11,283 nucleotides of DNA, from contig WRLZ01000016.1 in NCBI GenBank assembly GCA_009777365.1, positions 1 through 11,283 of the forward strand, read 5' to 3'. The position numbers were made by a program, and so were the translations under genes. The notes beneath the pieces are model-generated. The model saw nothing but the letters and a program-made list of their open reading frames with translations, was not told the DNA's origin and searched no databases. This stretch comes from Candidatus Saccharimonadota bacterium. Lineage in GTDB: Bacteria > Patescibacteriota > Saccharimonadia > Saccharimonadales > Saccharimonadaceae. Below, one piece after another: positions 1 through 7,907 of the stretch (position 1 is the stretch's first letter; every line of letters begins with the position of its first letter).

Positions 1-649
1 GCGACCAAGGATAATTGAAATTGGAGGAAGTATAAATATTTGAACCTATACAAACAGTTCCTTTCCAAGCAGCACAGAAAAGATTGCCAACAGAACCAGA
101 GGTTGGCTCGGTTAAATAATCACCAGTACCTCCCTGCCATTCTCGGTAGGAGACAAAAGAGAGGCGGGAAGTGGAGGCAACAGTGTTGGAACAGACGGCA
201 GGATTAGCAAAGGAACATATATCCCATTGCCAATTGTGAGATCCTAGGGCAGTGGCTTTGGCCACGCCACCGATGGTGGCGGGGAGAGAGTTATACAACA
301 CGCCAGTACCATCATCAGCTAGGCGAGAGATGGCGATGGTGGGATTAGCATTATCGCTGCCCCAAGTTCCGTTGCCATAGTTATGCATGGCCATGATATA
401 TACATAGCCTGCTTTAGTTCCTGTTTGAGCAGCAGATTGGACTACTAGCCAAGGATTGCCATCTCCTAAGTCAATCACCTTACCTTTCATGGAAGAATCA
501 GAGAGGGCGGTCTGAGCTAAAGCTAGTCGAGGGTAGCAGAAGCGAGTCAAAAAGAGTAATCCTAAAAATACTGCAGAAAAACAAAGCTTTGCTCTAGAGC
601 AACTCTGTTTCTGATTTGGCTTCGCCGCTGCTGGCAATAAGATATGCAT
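1..649 (-). CDS. Secreted cysteine-containing protein, unknown family (3' part missing)
   Basis: An open frame runs from ATG at 649 off the window edge, giving 216 residues without the C-terminus. I do not recognise the family. It begins with a long polar n-region (to about residue 20), then a hydrophobic stretch (about 22-45, with FLGLLFLTRF) ending in ALA-Q, a good signal peptidase I site, so the protein should be exported. The mature part is rich in G, S, T, N and W, as in beta-rich extracellular domains. It has four cysteines at about 145, 153, 192 and 200, suggesting two disulfides. The start is the first possible one, since TGA lies two codons upstream in frame. No clear Shine-Dalgarno precedes it, and a 26-codon reading frame starting at 674 overlaps the start region in another frame. 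It follows the tuf terminator and has its own promoter. That it is coding and exported is fairly sure; the function is unknown. Confidence 0.72.
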   Translation of the reverse strand, partial: MHILLPAAAKPNQKQSCSRAKLCFSAVFLGLLFLTRFCYPRLALAQTALSDSSMKGKVIDLGDGNPWLVVQSAAQTGTKAGYVYIMAMHNYGNGTWGSDNANPTIAISRLADDGTGVLYNSLPATIGGVAKATALGSHNWQWDICSFANPAVCSNTVASTSRLSFVSYREWQGGTGDYLTEPTSGSVGNLFCAAWKGTVCIGSNIYTSSNFNYPWS

Positions 650-682
650 AGGTCATTTTTTTTAAGTCGCCCATGGATACAC

Positions 683-763
683 AAAAAAGGCAACTCTCCG
701 TTGCACACCTAAACGAAACCAGAGTTATAAACTCAGCAGCGAATGGTCGAAAAGTTGCCTTTT
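683..763 (-). terminator. Terminator-like stem in the leader of the secreted-protein gene
   Basis: On the minus strand the arm AAAAGGCAACT (763-753) pairs perfectly with AGTTGCCTTTT (695-685), and the T-run continues to 683. The loop is 57 nt and contains a small hairpin, GAGTT-ATA-AACTC. It lies between the promoter (834-861) and the start codon at 649, so read-through or structural switching would control the downstream gene. The large loop makes it weaker than a classical terminator. Confidence 0.45.
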
Positions 764-828
764 CAATTCACTGCGGAGTTTATTGCTGATTAAAAAAGAC
801 CTCCGGCTTTTATTGTCTAAGTGTGCAA
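683..828 (-). promoter_or_regulatory. Candidate structured 5' leader or small terminated RNA
   Basis: The RNA predicted to start near 827 contains several complementary segments. Its first 8 nt (828-821, TTGCACAC) match GTGTGCAA at 708-701. CTCCG at 778-774 can pair with CGGAG at 805-801 or with a second CGGAG at 700-696. An 11-bp stem joins 763-753 to 695-685. These pairings interleave, so they would form a pseudoknot or alternative folds. This is the arrangement expected of a regulated leader (riboswitch or attenuator) or of a small RNA of about 145 nt. I could not match it to a known riboswitch consensus. The function is inferred from the pairing pattern only. Confidence 0.4.
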
Positions 829-833
829 TGTTA

Positions 834-861
834 AGTATAAAGGGAAAAAATAAATTGTCAA
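834..861 (-). promoter_or_regulatory. Sigma70-type promoter for the secreted-protein gene
   Basis: On the minus strand a perfect -35 TTGACA (861-856) and a -10 TATACT (839-834) are 16 bp apart. This predicts a transcript start near 827. It sits directly behind the tuf terminator, so the secreted-protein gene is transcribed separately from the str operon, with a leader of about 178 nt. Confidence 0.7.
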
Positions 862-872
862 TGCCCTGCGCA

Positions 873-907
873 ACAAAAAAGGCCCACTGGGTAGTGAGCC
901 TTTTTTT
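873..907 (-). terminator. Rho-independent terminator of the str operon
   Basis: GGCTCACT (900-893) pairs with AGTGGGCC (888-881), an 8-bp stem with one G-U pair and a 4-nt loop. It is followed on the minus strand by six T (880-875) and preceded by seven A. It starts 17 nt after the tuf stop codon. The A/T flanks make it potentially bidirectional. Confidence 0.88.
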
Positions 908-924
908 CATTATTAAACAAAAGT

Positions 925-2115
925 TTATTTAACGATTTTGGTGATGGAACCAGCACCAACAGTGTGGCCGCCCTCGCGAATAGCGAAGCGCAAGCTCTCG
1001 TCCATAGCAACTGGAGCGATGAGTTTGACACTGATCTTGGCATTATCCCCTGGCATGATCATTTCTAGGCCCGCACCCAAAGTGATTTCACCAGTGACGT
1101 CGGTGGTGCGGATATAGAACTGAGGTCGATAACCGGTCACAAATGGTTTATGGCGACCGCCTTCTTCTTTAGTTAGAATATAAACCTCGGCCTCAAACTC
1201 AGTATGAGCTTGGATGGAGCCGGCCTTACAAAGAACTTGGCCGCGTTCCACGCCATCTTTTTCCACTCCGCGAAGCAATAAACCGACATTGTCGCCAGCT
1301 TGACCTTCGTCGAGAAGTTTGCGGAACATTTCCACGCCAGTGACGGTGGTTTTGGAAGTGGGGCGGATGCCGACAATTTCGACTTCTTCGCCAACTTTAA
1401 CCACACCTTGCTCGATGCGGCCAGTGACGACAGTGCCACGACCAGAAATGGAGAAAACATCTTCCACGGGCATGAGGAACGGCTTGTCGAGAGGACGCTC
1501 AGGAGTGGGGATATATTCATCGACAGTATTCATCAATTCCATGATCTTGGCCTGAGCATCAGCATCGCCTTCGAGAGCTTTGAGGGCGGAGACGCGAATA
1601 ACGGGAGCGTTCTCGCCGTCATAACCATACTTGGTTAAGAGATCACGCACTTCCATTTCGACTAGATCCAAAAGCTCAGGATCGTCAACCATATCGACTT
1701 TGTTCAAGGCGACAAGGAGTTTGGGCACATTAACCTGATTGGCAAGCAAGATATGCTCGCGAGTCTGAGGCATGGGACCATCAGTGGCGGCGACGACTAA
1801 AATAGCGCCATCCATTTGAGCAGCACCAGTGATCATGTTTTTGACATAGTCGGCGTGGCCTGGGGCGTCGATATGAGCATAGTGCCTTTTTTCGGTCTCA
1901 TATTCTAAATGAGAGATATTGATAGTAACTCCGCGAGCTGCTTCTTCGGGAGCGGAATCAATTTGATTATAGCCCAAAGCCTTATTCAGGTCCGAAGGAG
2001 CATGTTTGGCCAAGGTGGCGGTAATGGCCGCTGAGAGCGTGGTCTTACCGTGATCGACATGGCCGATGGTGCCGATATTGACATGGGGTTTATTACGTTT
2101 GAAGGTGTCTGCCAT
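925..2115 (-). CDS. tuf: Translation elongation factor Tu
   Basis: EF-Tu is the GTPase that delivers aminoacyl-tRNA to the ribosomal A site. The 396 residues match the usual length and nothing appears to be missing. Visible motifs are the P-loop GHVDHGKT (18-25), switch I RGVTI with Thr64, DAPGH with the catalytic-type His87 (83-87), NKVD (138-141) and SAL (176-178). Domains 2 and 3 follow, with [11 protein letters not shown] and the C-terminal [16 protein letters not shown] segment that contacts tRNA. The ATG at 2115 is preceded by a good Shine-Dalgarno (AGAAAGGA). It is the last gene of the str operon, 61 nt after fusA and just before the terminator. A TATAAT-like box in the fusA-tuf gap has no convincing -35, so a private tuf promoter is possible but unproven. 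Confidence 0.99.
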   Translation of the reverse strand: MADTFKRNKPHVNIGTIGHVDHGKTTLSAAITATLAKHAPSDLNKALGYNQIDSAPEEAARGVTINISHLEYETEKRHYAHIDAPGHADYVKNMITGAAQMDGAILVVAATDGPMPQTREHILLANQVNVPKLLVALNKVDMVDDPELLDLVEMEVRDLLTKYGYDGENAPVIRVSALKALEGDADAQAKIMELMNTVDEYIPTPERPLDKPFLMPVEDVFSISGRGTVVTGRIEQGVVKVGEEVEIVGIRPTSKTTVTGVEMFRKLLDEGQAGDNVGLLLRGVEKDGVERGQVLCKAGSIQAHTEFEAEVYILTKEEGGRHKPFVTGYRPQFYIRTTDVTGEITLGAGLEMIMPGDNAKISVKLIAPVAMDESLRFAIREGGHTVGAGSITKIVK

Positions 2116-2149
2116 ATTTCCTTTCTGATATTGGTATTTCTTTTTATTT

Positions 2150-2163
2150 ACTTGGTAACAAGT
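2150..2163 (-). other. Small hairpin in the fusA-tuf gap
   Basis: ACTTG and CAAGT form a 5-bp stem around a 4-nt loop 13 nt after the fusA stop. No T-run follows on the minus strand, so it is not a terminator. It could mark RNA processing or help set the different expression of tuf and fusA. It is short and may be chance. Confidence 0.25.
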
Positions 2164-2176
2164 TACATATTATACA

Positions 2177-4336
<2,160 letters not shown>

Positions 4337-4352
4337 AAAATTATTTCTATAT

Positions 4353-4369
4353 TTACTTACACGAAGTAA
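4353..4369 (-). other. Small hairpin in the rpsG-fusA gap
   Basis: TTACTT and AAGTAA form a 6-bp stem around a 5-nt loop, 16 nt before the fusA start codon. It is A/T-rich and has no following T-run on the minus strand. It may affect fusA initiation, which lacks a clear Shine-Dalgarno. Modest evidence. Confidence 0.25.
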
Positions 4370-4382
4370 TAATTATAAATGA

Positions 4383-4859
4383 TTACCATCTAAAATGCGA
4401 GAAGGCTTTATTGGCCTCGGCATTTTTATGAGAGGTTTCTTTTCGAGCGAGTGAGCCAGACTGACCGGCGAGAACATCAACCATTTCAGCGGCGAGTTTC
4501 TCGGCGAAAGTATGGTATTGCTTGTTGGGACGTTTGTTGGCTTCTTCAACTAGCCAACGCAGGGCAAGCGCAAAACCACGGCGAGGACGTACAGGCATGG
4601 GGACTTGATAGGCGGCGCCACCGACACGCCGAGAGCGAACTTCCATTTCGGGGGTGATGGCGGCGATGACTTCATCGAATAACTCGAGGGGTTTTTTCTT
4701 GGTTTGGGCGGAGGCGAGGTCGAGAGCCTCGTAGGCGATAGAGGTGGCGACGGATTTTTTGCCGGAGCGCATGATGTAATTGATGAGTTTAGCAATTTTA
4801 ATACTATCGTGTTTGCCATCGGGAGTGATGATTCTTAAAGGGGCTTTTTTAGCGCGCAT
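4383..4859 (-). CDS. rpsG: 30S ribosomal protein S7
   Basis: S7 nucleates assembly of the 3' domain (head) of 16S rRNA and lies near the mRNA exit and E site. The 158 residues match the common bacterial length. Recognisable segments are LINYIMRSGKKSVA near residue 30, the conserved SRRVGGAAYQVPMPVRPRR at about 76-94 (rRNA-binding hairpin region), and a basic C-terminus ending in ANKAFSHFRW. The start at 4859 has a purine-rich Shine-Dalgarno (GAGAAGAAAG) at normal spacing. It lies 56 nt after rpsL, and that gap contains a G/C hairpin. In E. coli S7 represses the str operon by binding between rpsL and rpsG, so feedback control at this spot is plausible here but not shown. Confidence 0.98.
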   Translation of the reverse strand: MRAKKAPLRIITPDGKHDSIKIAKLINYIMRSGKKSVATSIAYEALDLASAQTKKKPLELFDEVIAAITPEMEVRSRRVGGAAYQVPMPVRPRRGFALALRWLVEEANKRPNKQYHTFAEKLAAEMVDVLAGQSGSLARKETSHKNAEANKAFSHFRW

Positions 4860-4877
4860 ATAGATACTTTCTTCTCT

Positions 4878-4894
4878 CCGCTTTTGGGAAGCGG
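4878..4894 (-). promoter_or_regulatory. Hairpin in the rpsL-rpsG gap, possible S7 feedback site
   Basis: CCGCTT and AAGCGG form a 6-bp stem with a 5-nt loop, 18 nt before the rpsG start and next to its Shine-Dalgarno. It is the most stable of the intercistronic hairpins of this operon. It lies where the S7 regulatory site sits in E. coli, but it is far smaller than that element, so the role is inference from position. Confidence 0.35.
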
Positions 4895-4915
4895 AAATAC
4901 TTTCTATTTTTATAA

Positions 4916-5338
4916 TTAATTAGCTGCTGTAGGGCGTTTAACACCATACTTGGAGCGGGAAGTTTGGCGATTGGCCACACCGGTGGTGTCGTATTTGCCG
5001 CGCACAATATGATATTTCACCCCGGGGAGATCTTTGACCCGCCCGCCGCGCACCAAGACAATGGAGTGCTCGGCGAGAGAATGACCTTCTCCTTGGATAT
5101 AAGCAGTAATTTCGACTTTGTTGGACAGGCGGACCCGAGCGACCTTACGCAAGGCCGAATTAGGTTTCTTGGGAGTCATGGTCTTGACGATAGTACATAC
5201 ACCGCGTTTTTGGGGGGAAGTGGTGGAAGTGGGGCGATTAGTTAAATTGTTAAAAGATTTACGTAAAGCCGTTCCCTTGATGCGGGTGGGCTTACGGGTG
5301 CGTCCGTTAGAGCGGACGAGCTGGTTAATAGTAGGCAT
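4916..5338 (-). CDS. rpsL: 30S ribosomal protein S12
   Basis: S12 sits at the decoding centre on the 30S interface and affects accuracy and streptomycin response. The 140-residue form carries the N-terminal extension also seen in Firmicutes (E. coli has 124); the inserted part is about 28-40, before SPQKRGVC. Conserved motifs are [11 protein letters not shown] (55-65), [10 protein letters not shown] (83-92) and [18 protein letters not shown] (97-114). The latter includes Asp103, equivalent to the methylthiolated Asp. The lysine linked to streptomycin resistance is unaltered in KKPNSALRK. It is the first gene of the str operon. The leader of about 78 nt is A/T-rich and has no evident Shine-Dalgarno. 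Confidence 0.98.
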   Translation of the reverse strand: MPTINQLVRSNGRTRKPTRIKGTALRKSFNNLTNRPTSTTSPQKRGVCTIVKTMTPKKPNSALRKVARVRLSNKVEITAYIQGEGHSLAEHSIVLVRGGRVKDLPGVKYHIVRGKYDTTGVANRQTSRSKYGVKRPTAAN

Positions 5339-5422
5339 ATAAAAGTTAAGTATTCTTTAGTTTTAGTTAAGTTTTTAGGTTAAATTATCCTTAGTGCTTC
5401 GTCAAGAATAACAGAGGGGTAG

Positions 5423-5452
5423 ATTATAACATAAAGGGGGATGTTGGGTCAA
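5423..5452 (-). promoter_or_regulatory. Promoter of the str operon
   Basis: On the minus strand -35 TTGACC (5452-5447) and a perfect, extended -10 TGTTATAAT (hexamer at 5428-5423) are separated by 18 bp. The predicted start is near 5416, 78 nt before rpsL. It lies in the divergent region shared with prs, whose own promoter on the plus strand is not clear: only TATGAT at 5474-5479, without a good -35. Confidence 0.6.
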
Positions 5453-5551
5453 GTAGTGTTATTTTAATGTAAGTATGATATAAAAAGAGATAGCACCTGC
5501 CGCAAAAGCTCTTTTTAATTAAAAAAATAATACGGTTGGGAGGACAACAGC

Positions 5552-6631
5552 GTGAAAAGACAATTGGGTGTGATTGCCTTGCCCAGCGCGGACAAATTAG
5601 GCATAGAAATATGCAAAATACTGGGCATTCGACCTAAAACCCTAGACATCGAAGATTTTCCTGATGGAGAATGGAGAATTAGAATTGAGGATGGTCCTCG
5701 AGGAAGGAACGGAGTACGCGGCGAGAACGTGGTAGTTTTGGGGGGGCGAACGACGATCGCTGGACAAGCGGCCAATCCCGCTAAAGACGCCATGCAGACA
5801 CTCTCGGTAACAGCAGCGGCTTATGAGAGTAAGGCTAATAAAGTATGGGCCTTGCTTCCTTATCTCTGGTTCTCAAGAGCAGACAAGAAGGAGGGTAGAG
5901 CCACAGCGCTAGCAAAACATGTTTTGCGATGGGGCGAGCAGACCGGAATAGAGGGGTATGCGTTTTTTGATTTACACTCAGAACAGATCGAAGAATATCC
6001 CATAAAAGCGAAAACGGATAATATTCCTTCGTCAATTTTGTTTTCTTATTGGATACAAGAGAAAACAGATTGGCTAAGCAAAACAAATCCGGTGGTGCTG
6101 GGAGTGCAAGAAGGGAAGATGGAAGATGGGGCGGTCGTGGTGGCTCCAGATGCGGGAAGTGCAAAAAAAGCCCGAGATTTAGCGATAAAAAGCGGGTTGA
6201 AATGTTACTTCGCCACTAAGATCCGATTTAATGCCGAAGATGTGGCAGTGGTTATTCCTCGAGAAGTTGAAGGAAAAACGGTCATCTTGATGGACGACAT
6301 CATTGATACTGCCGGAACATTGTGCCAGACAGTAGAAAAATGTTATCTGGCGGGAGCGAGAACTGTTAAGGCAATTGCTTCTCACGGCATCTTTGCCGGC
6401 AAGGCGCAAGATAGATTGACTAAGCTGGCTGAGCAACATTCAGATTTTGAGCTGATAGTGACTGACTCAATCAACCAAATAATGAAACCTATAAGTAATT
6501 TCTGTATTTTACCGTTAGCTCCATTGCTGGCTAAGTGGGTGAAAATTACACTCTGGGAAGAAAAGGGATCAATGTCACCTTTCTTTAATTATCCGGAGGC
6601 ATTTAAGAAATTGTATAGAAGGTATGGGTAA
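5552..6631 (+). CDS. prs: Ribose-phosphate pyrophosphokinase-like protein (PRPP synthetase)
   Basis: PRPP synthetase makes 5-phosphoribosyl diphosphate from ribose 5-phosphate and ATP for nucleotide, His and Trp synthesis. The N-terminal half has FPDGE (36-40), LLPYLWFSRADKKEGR (101-116), matching the family's PYfgYaRqDrk region, and DLHSEQI (140-146). The C-terminal half has APDAGSAKKARDLA (198-211), K223/R225 in the flexible-loop position, and the PRPP-binding loop DDIIDTAGT (248-256), then SHGIF (277-281). At 359 residues it is about 40 longer than usual, with extra sequence around 160-190 and at the C-terminus. The start is GTG at 5552, preceded by GGGAGGA at 7-nt spacing. It is divergently oriented from rpsL and convergent with relBE. 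The catalytic signatures look intact, so I favour an active enzyme, though a divergent one. Confidence 0.85.
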   Translation: MKRQLGVIALPSADKLGIEICKILGIRPKTLDIEDFPDGEWRIRIEDGPRGRNGVRGENVVVLGGRTTIAGQAANPAKDAMQTLSVTAAAYESKANKVWALLPYLWFSRADKKEGRATALAKHVLRWGEQTGIEGYAFFDLHSEQIEEYPIKAKTDNIPSSILFSYWIQEKTDWLSKTNPVVLGVQEGKMEDGAVVVAPDAGSAKKARDLAIKSGLKCYFATKIRFNAEDVAVVIPREVEGKTVILMDDIIDTAGTLCQTVEKCYLAGARTVKAIASHGIFAGKAQDRLTKLAEQHSDFELIVTDSINQIMKPISNFCILPLAPLLAKWVKITLWEEKGSMSPFFNYPEAFKKLYRRYG

Positions 6632-6642
6632 AAAAAGGGCAA

Positions 6643-6681
6643 AGAGGGGCTAGCGACGGAAGTTGCTGGCCCCTAGTTTTT
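6643..6681 (+). terminator. Terminator of prs
   Basis: AGGGGCTAGCGAC (6645-6657) pairs with GTTGCTGGCCCCT (6662-6674), 13 bp including two G-U pairs, closed by the tetraloop GGAA. A short T-run follows (6677-6681). It begins 13 nt after the prs stop codon. A T-rich stretch on the other side could also let it stop minus-strand transcripts from relBE. Confidence 0.8.
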
Positions 6682-6687
6682 AGGTAT

Positions 6688-6726
6688 AAAAAAACACCCT
6701 TGTTAGTGGCTCGACTTATTTTTGCA
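6688..6726 (-). repeat. 5S-tail repeat, copy 1
   Basis: It matches the 3' end of the intact 5S gene (7772-7810) over 39 bp with one mismatch, including the seven-T run (AAAAAAA on the plus strand), CACCCTTGTTAGTGG and CTCGACTTATTTT. The 5' arm of the 5S terminal helix is absent, so this is a truncated 5S end and not a gene. It lies 12 nt after the relE stop and just before the prs terminator. Confidence 0.9.
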
Positions 6727-6738
6727 GAACAATTTAGA

Positions 6739-7014
6739 TTAATCTTGATAAATGTCGCGACGATGTCCGACTTTTAAGCAGAGAATGATGAGTTTATTAT
6801 GTTCGATCTGGGCTATAACACGATAATCGCCAATGCGGTAGCGCCACAAACCAGAAAGCTTGCCTTTAAGAGCGTGGCCACTGATGTGCGGATTAGTGGT
6901 TTTATCGAGATGGTTTTTCATCCAGTGCACAATATGCTTACTCACACTTTTATCAAGCTTAGCTAATTGTTTATCAAATTTAGGGGTGTGAATGACTTGA
7001 TAAGAATTAGTCAT
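6739..7014 (-). CDS. relE: RelE/ParE-superfamily toxin
   Basis: The 91-residue protein has the compact RelE fold signature. An N-terminal segment resembles the family (YQVIHTPKFDKQLAKLD), and a central ALKGKLSGLWRYRIGDYRVI (48-67) supplies basic residues K50, K52, R58, R60 and R65. The C-terminus is KVGHRRDIYQ with H84, R85, R86 and Y89. RelE toxins are ribosome-dependent mRNA endonucleases using Lys/Arg and a C-terminal Tyr, and these are present, so an mRNase is more likely than a gyrase-targeting ParE. The ATG overlaps the end of the antitoxin gene by 8 nt (ATGACTAA) with no separate Shine-Dalgarno, so translation is probably coupled. No frameshift or truncation is seen. Confidence 0.9.
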   Translation of the reverse strand: MTNSYQVIHTPKFDKQLAKLDKSVSKHIVHWMKNHLDKTTNPHISGHALKGKLSGLWRYRIGDYRVIAQIEHNKLIILCLKVGHRRDIYQD

Positions 7015-7240
7015 TTAGGTATTTTTCATATAATTCGCTAATTGGCCTGGTCTGTTGTGGTTGCTTAAGATATTCACGATAGGCTGCTTCGCCGGCACGA
7101 ATATCATTCCAATCTTCGATTTTCTCGATAATAGCTTCTTTCATGAGGACACCGATGCTTTTTTTCTCGGCCTTAGCAAAGCCCATGACAAACTTGCGCT
7201 CTTCATCATTTAAGCGGATAGAAATAGTGCTGGAAGCCAT
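7007..7240 (-). CDS. relB: RelB-type ribbon-helix-helix antitoxin
   Basis: The 77-residue protein begins SSTISIRLNDEERKFV, a typical beta-strand plus helix of a ribbon-helix-helix DNA-binding domain (about 3-45). An acidic C-terminal tail (about 46-77) is expected to wrap and neutralise the toxin. I chose ATG at 7240, not the upstream ATG at 7276. The Shine-Dalgarno GAAAGG sits 5 nt before it, the family N-terminus begins there, and the upstream ATG falls inside the operator and promoter. It is the first gene of a two-gene operon with the toxin overlapping its stop codon. It should repress its own promoter through the palindrome at 7259-7277. Confidence 0.9.
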   Translation of the reverse strand: MASSTISIRLNDEERKFVMGFAKAEKKSIGVLMKEAIIEKIEDWNDIRAGEAAYREYLKQPQQTRPISELYEKYLND

Positions 7241-7258
7241 AAGTACCTTTCTGGTTAA

Positions 7259-7295
7259 TGTGTTACATTGTAACACAAAAGGGGTGGTTTGTCAA
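7259..7295 (-). promoter_or_regulatory. relBE promoter with autoregulatory operator
   Basis: A perfect -35 TTGACA (7295-7290), a 17-bp spacer and -10 TACAAT (7272-7267) give a strong minus-strand promoter. A perfect palindrome TGTGTTAC-ATT-GTAACACA (7259-7277) covers the -10, ideal for repression by the ribbon-helix-helix antitoxin. The decamer GGGGTGGTTT is directly repeated at 7281-7290 and 7296-7305 on either side of the -35. A second, extended -10 (TGTTATAAT, hexamer 7354-7349) lies farther upstream without a well-spaced -35. Confidence 0.85.
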
Positions 7296-7370
7296 GGGGT
7301 GGTTTTTGATTGTGGAAGAGTTTGATTTTGTTAGACGGCATAGGGGTGATTATAACACGGATATGTCAAT

Positions 7371-7392
7371 AAAAAAACACCCTTGTTAGTGG
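7371..7392 (-). repeat. 5S-tail repeat, copy 2
   Basis: It shares a perfect 22-bp core (seven A plus CACCCTTGTTAGTGG, plus strand) with copy 1 and with the 5S gene. Similarity continues in decayed form to about 7410 (CTTATTTCG.AAG against CTTATTTTCGCAAG). Within that part a hairpin TATCTTA-TTTCG-TAAGATA (7395-7413) has formed. It separates the orphan membrane-protein gene from the relBE operon. Confidence 0.88.
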
Positions 7393-7428
7393 TTTATCTT
7401 ATTTCGTAAGATAAGGTTATTTATAACT

Positions 7429-7752
7429 TTAGAGCGGGATTACATCCACATCCATCCTTGTTATGTATGTGGGGCCAAAAATATTAAGGCGGCATTGAGT
7501 TGTAAGTACATGTAGAGGTTTGCAAAGAGTCTGCGCCTTGACTTTATTAAAAAAAGGGGTTGAGTATGTAAATCTTCCACAACTATCTGGGAATGTTCTA
7601 CATTCCCATGGCCAGATTCTGACATAATCATTAGATCTGGCAAGAAAATAAGCATAGCGATAGCTCAAACTAAAATAGATAGTAAGTAAAATTAGGGGAA
7701 CAACTAATAAAAATAGTGTTTGTATTTTTGATTTTTCGGCTTTGGAACACAT
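7429..7752 (-). CDS. Small single-pass membrane protein, unknown
   Basis: The 107-residue frame starts at ATG 7752, only 19 nt after the T-run of the 5S gene. I recognise no family. A basic N-terminus (to about residue 9) precedes one hydrophobic segment (about 11-30, LFLLVVPLILLTIYFSL). A basic/aromatic stretch and a domain with four cysteines at 51, 58, 77 and 87 follow. If the N-terminus is cytoplasmic, the cysteines lie outside and could form two disulfides. No Shine-Dalgarno is present; an extended -10 places the transcript start 3-4 nt before the ATG, so the mRNA may be nearly leaderless. It lies between two 5S-tail repeats. The TM profile makes coding plausible, but the frame is short and could be chance. 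Confidence 0.5.
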   Translation of the reverse strand: MCSKAEKSKIQTLFLLVVPLILLTIYFSLSYRYAYFLARSNDYVRIWPWECRTFPDSCGRFTYSTPFFNKVKAQTLCKPLHVLTTQCRLNIFGPTYITRMDVDVIPL

Positions 7753-7761
7753 GGTATTGCT

Positions 7762-7790
7762 ATTTTACCACAAAAAAACACCCTTGTTAG
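7762..7790 (-). promoter_or_regulatory. Possible promoter overlapping the 5S 3' end
   Basis: An extended -10, TGGTAAAAT (hexamer 7767-7762), lies 17 bp downstream of CTAACA (7790-7785), a 4/6 -35 match inside the 5S terminal stem. The predicted start is near 7755, almost at the ATG of the orphan gene (7752). Weak on its own, but the geometry fits the missing Shine-Dalgarno. Confidence 0.35.
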
Positions 7791-7810
7791 TGGCTCGACT
7801 TATTTTCGCA
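7772..7810 (-). repeat. 5S-tail repeat, parental copy, with the rrn operon terminator
   Basis: This is the 3' end of the intact 5S gene and its T-run. The segment 7778-7796 pairs perfectly over 19 bp with 7895-7913, enclosing the whole 5S RNA, and is followed on the minus strand by seven T (7778-7772). The extended terminal helix can therefore act as an intrinsic terminator. The same sequence recurs at 6688 and 7371 without its pairing arm. Confidence 0.85.
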
Positions 7811-7907
7811 AGGCAACGTGGCCTAACTATCGTGGGCGCTGAGAAGTTTCAAGACTCTGTTCGGGATGGAAAGAGTTGGGGCCATCTCGCTCTAGAGCCA
7901 CTAACAA
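7784..7907 (-). rRNA. rrf: 5S ribosomal RNA
   Basis: Downstream of 23S on the same strand, the sequence aligns with 5S rRNA. GAUGGCCCC (from 7886) followed by CAUCCCGAAC and GUCUUGAAAC matches the conserved GGUGGUCCC, CAUGCCGAAC and AGUGAAAC of E. coli 5S with the same spacing. Helix I is formed by the GUUAGUGGCU-type arm on the 5' side and its complement on the 3' side. The pairing continues about 8 bp beyond the mature ends expected by homology (near 7905 and 7786), so the ends given are approximate. No tRNA lies between 23S and 5S. Confidence 0.93.

Noticed and set aside
654..674. Overlapping 26-codon frame and A8 tract just before the secreted-protein start, considered for frameshifting
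   Set aside because: TAA and TGA stand in the main frame directly before its ATG, so slippage at the A-run could not join the two frames.
725..910. Frame of 61 codons on the minus strand after tuf
   Set aside because: It starts inside the tuf terminator and covers the promoter and leader of the next gene. No ribosome binding site is present, and the noncoding signals explain the region better.
5482..5516. AAAAAGAG/CTCTTTTT inverted repeat upstream of prs, considered as an attenuator
   Set aside because: The stem is almost all A-U with a 19-nt loop, and the likely transcript start overlaps its first arm, so it would rarely form in the RNA.
7461..7655. Second minus-strand frame (64 codons) within the orphan gene
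   Set aside because: It overlaps the longer 107-codon frame in another phase and lacks a start signal or recognisable features.
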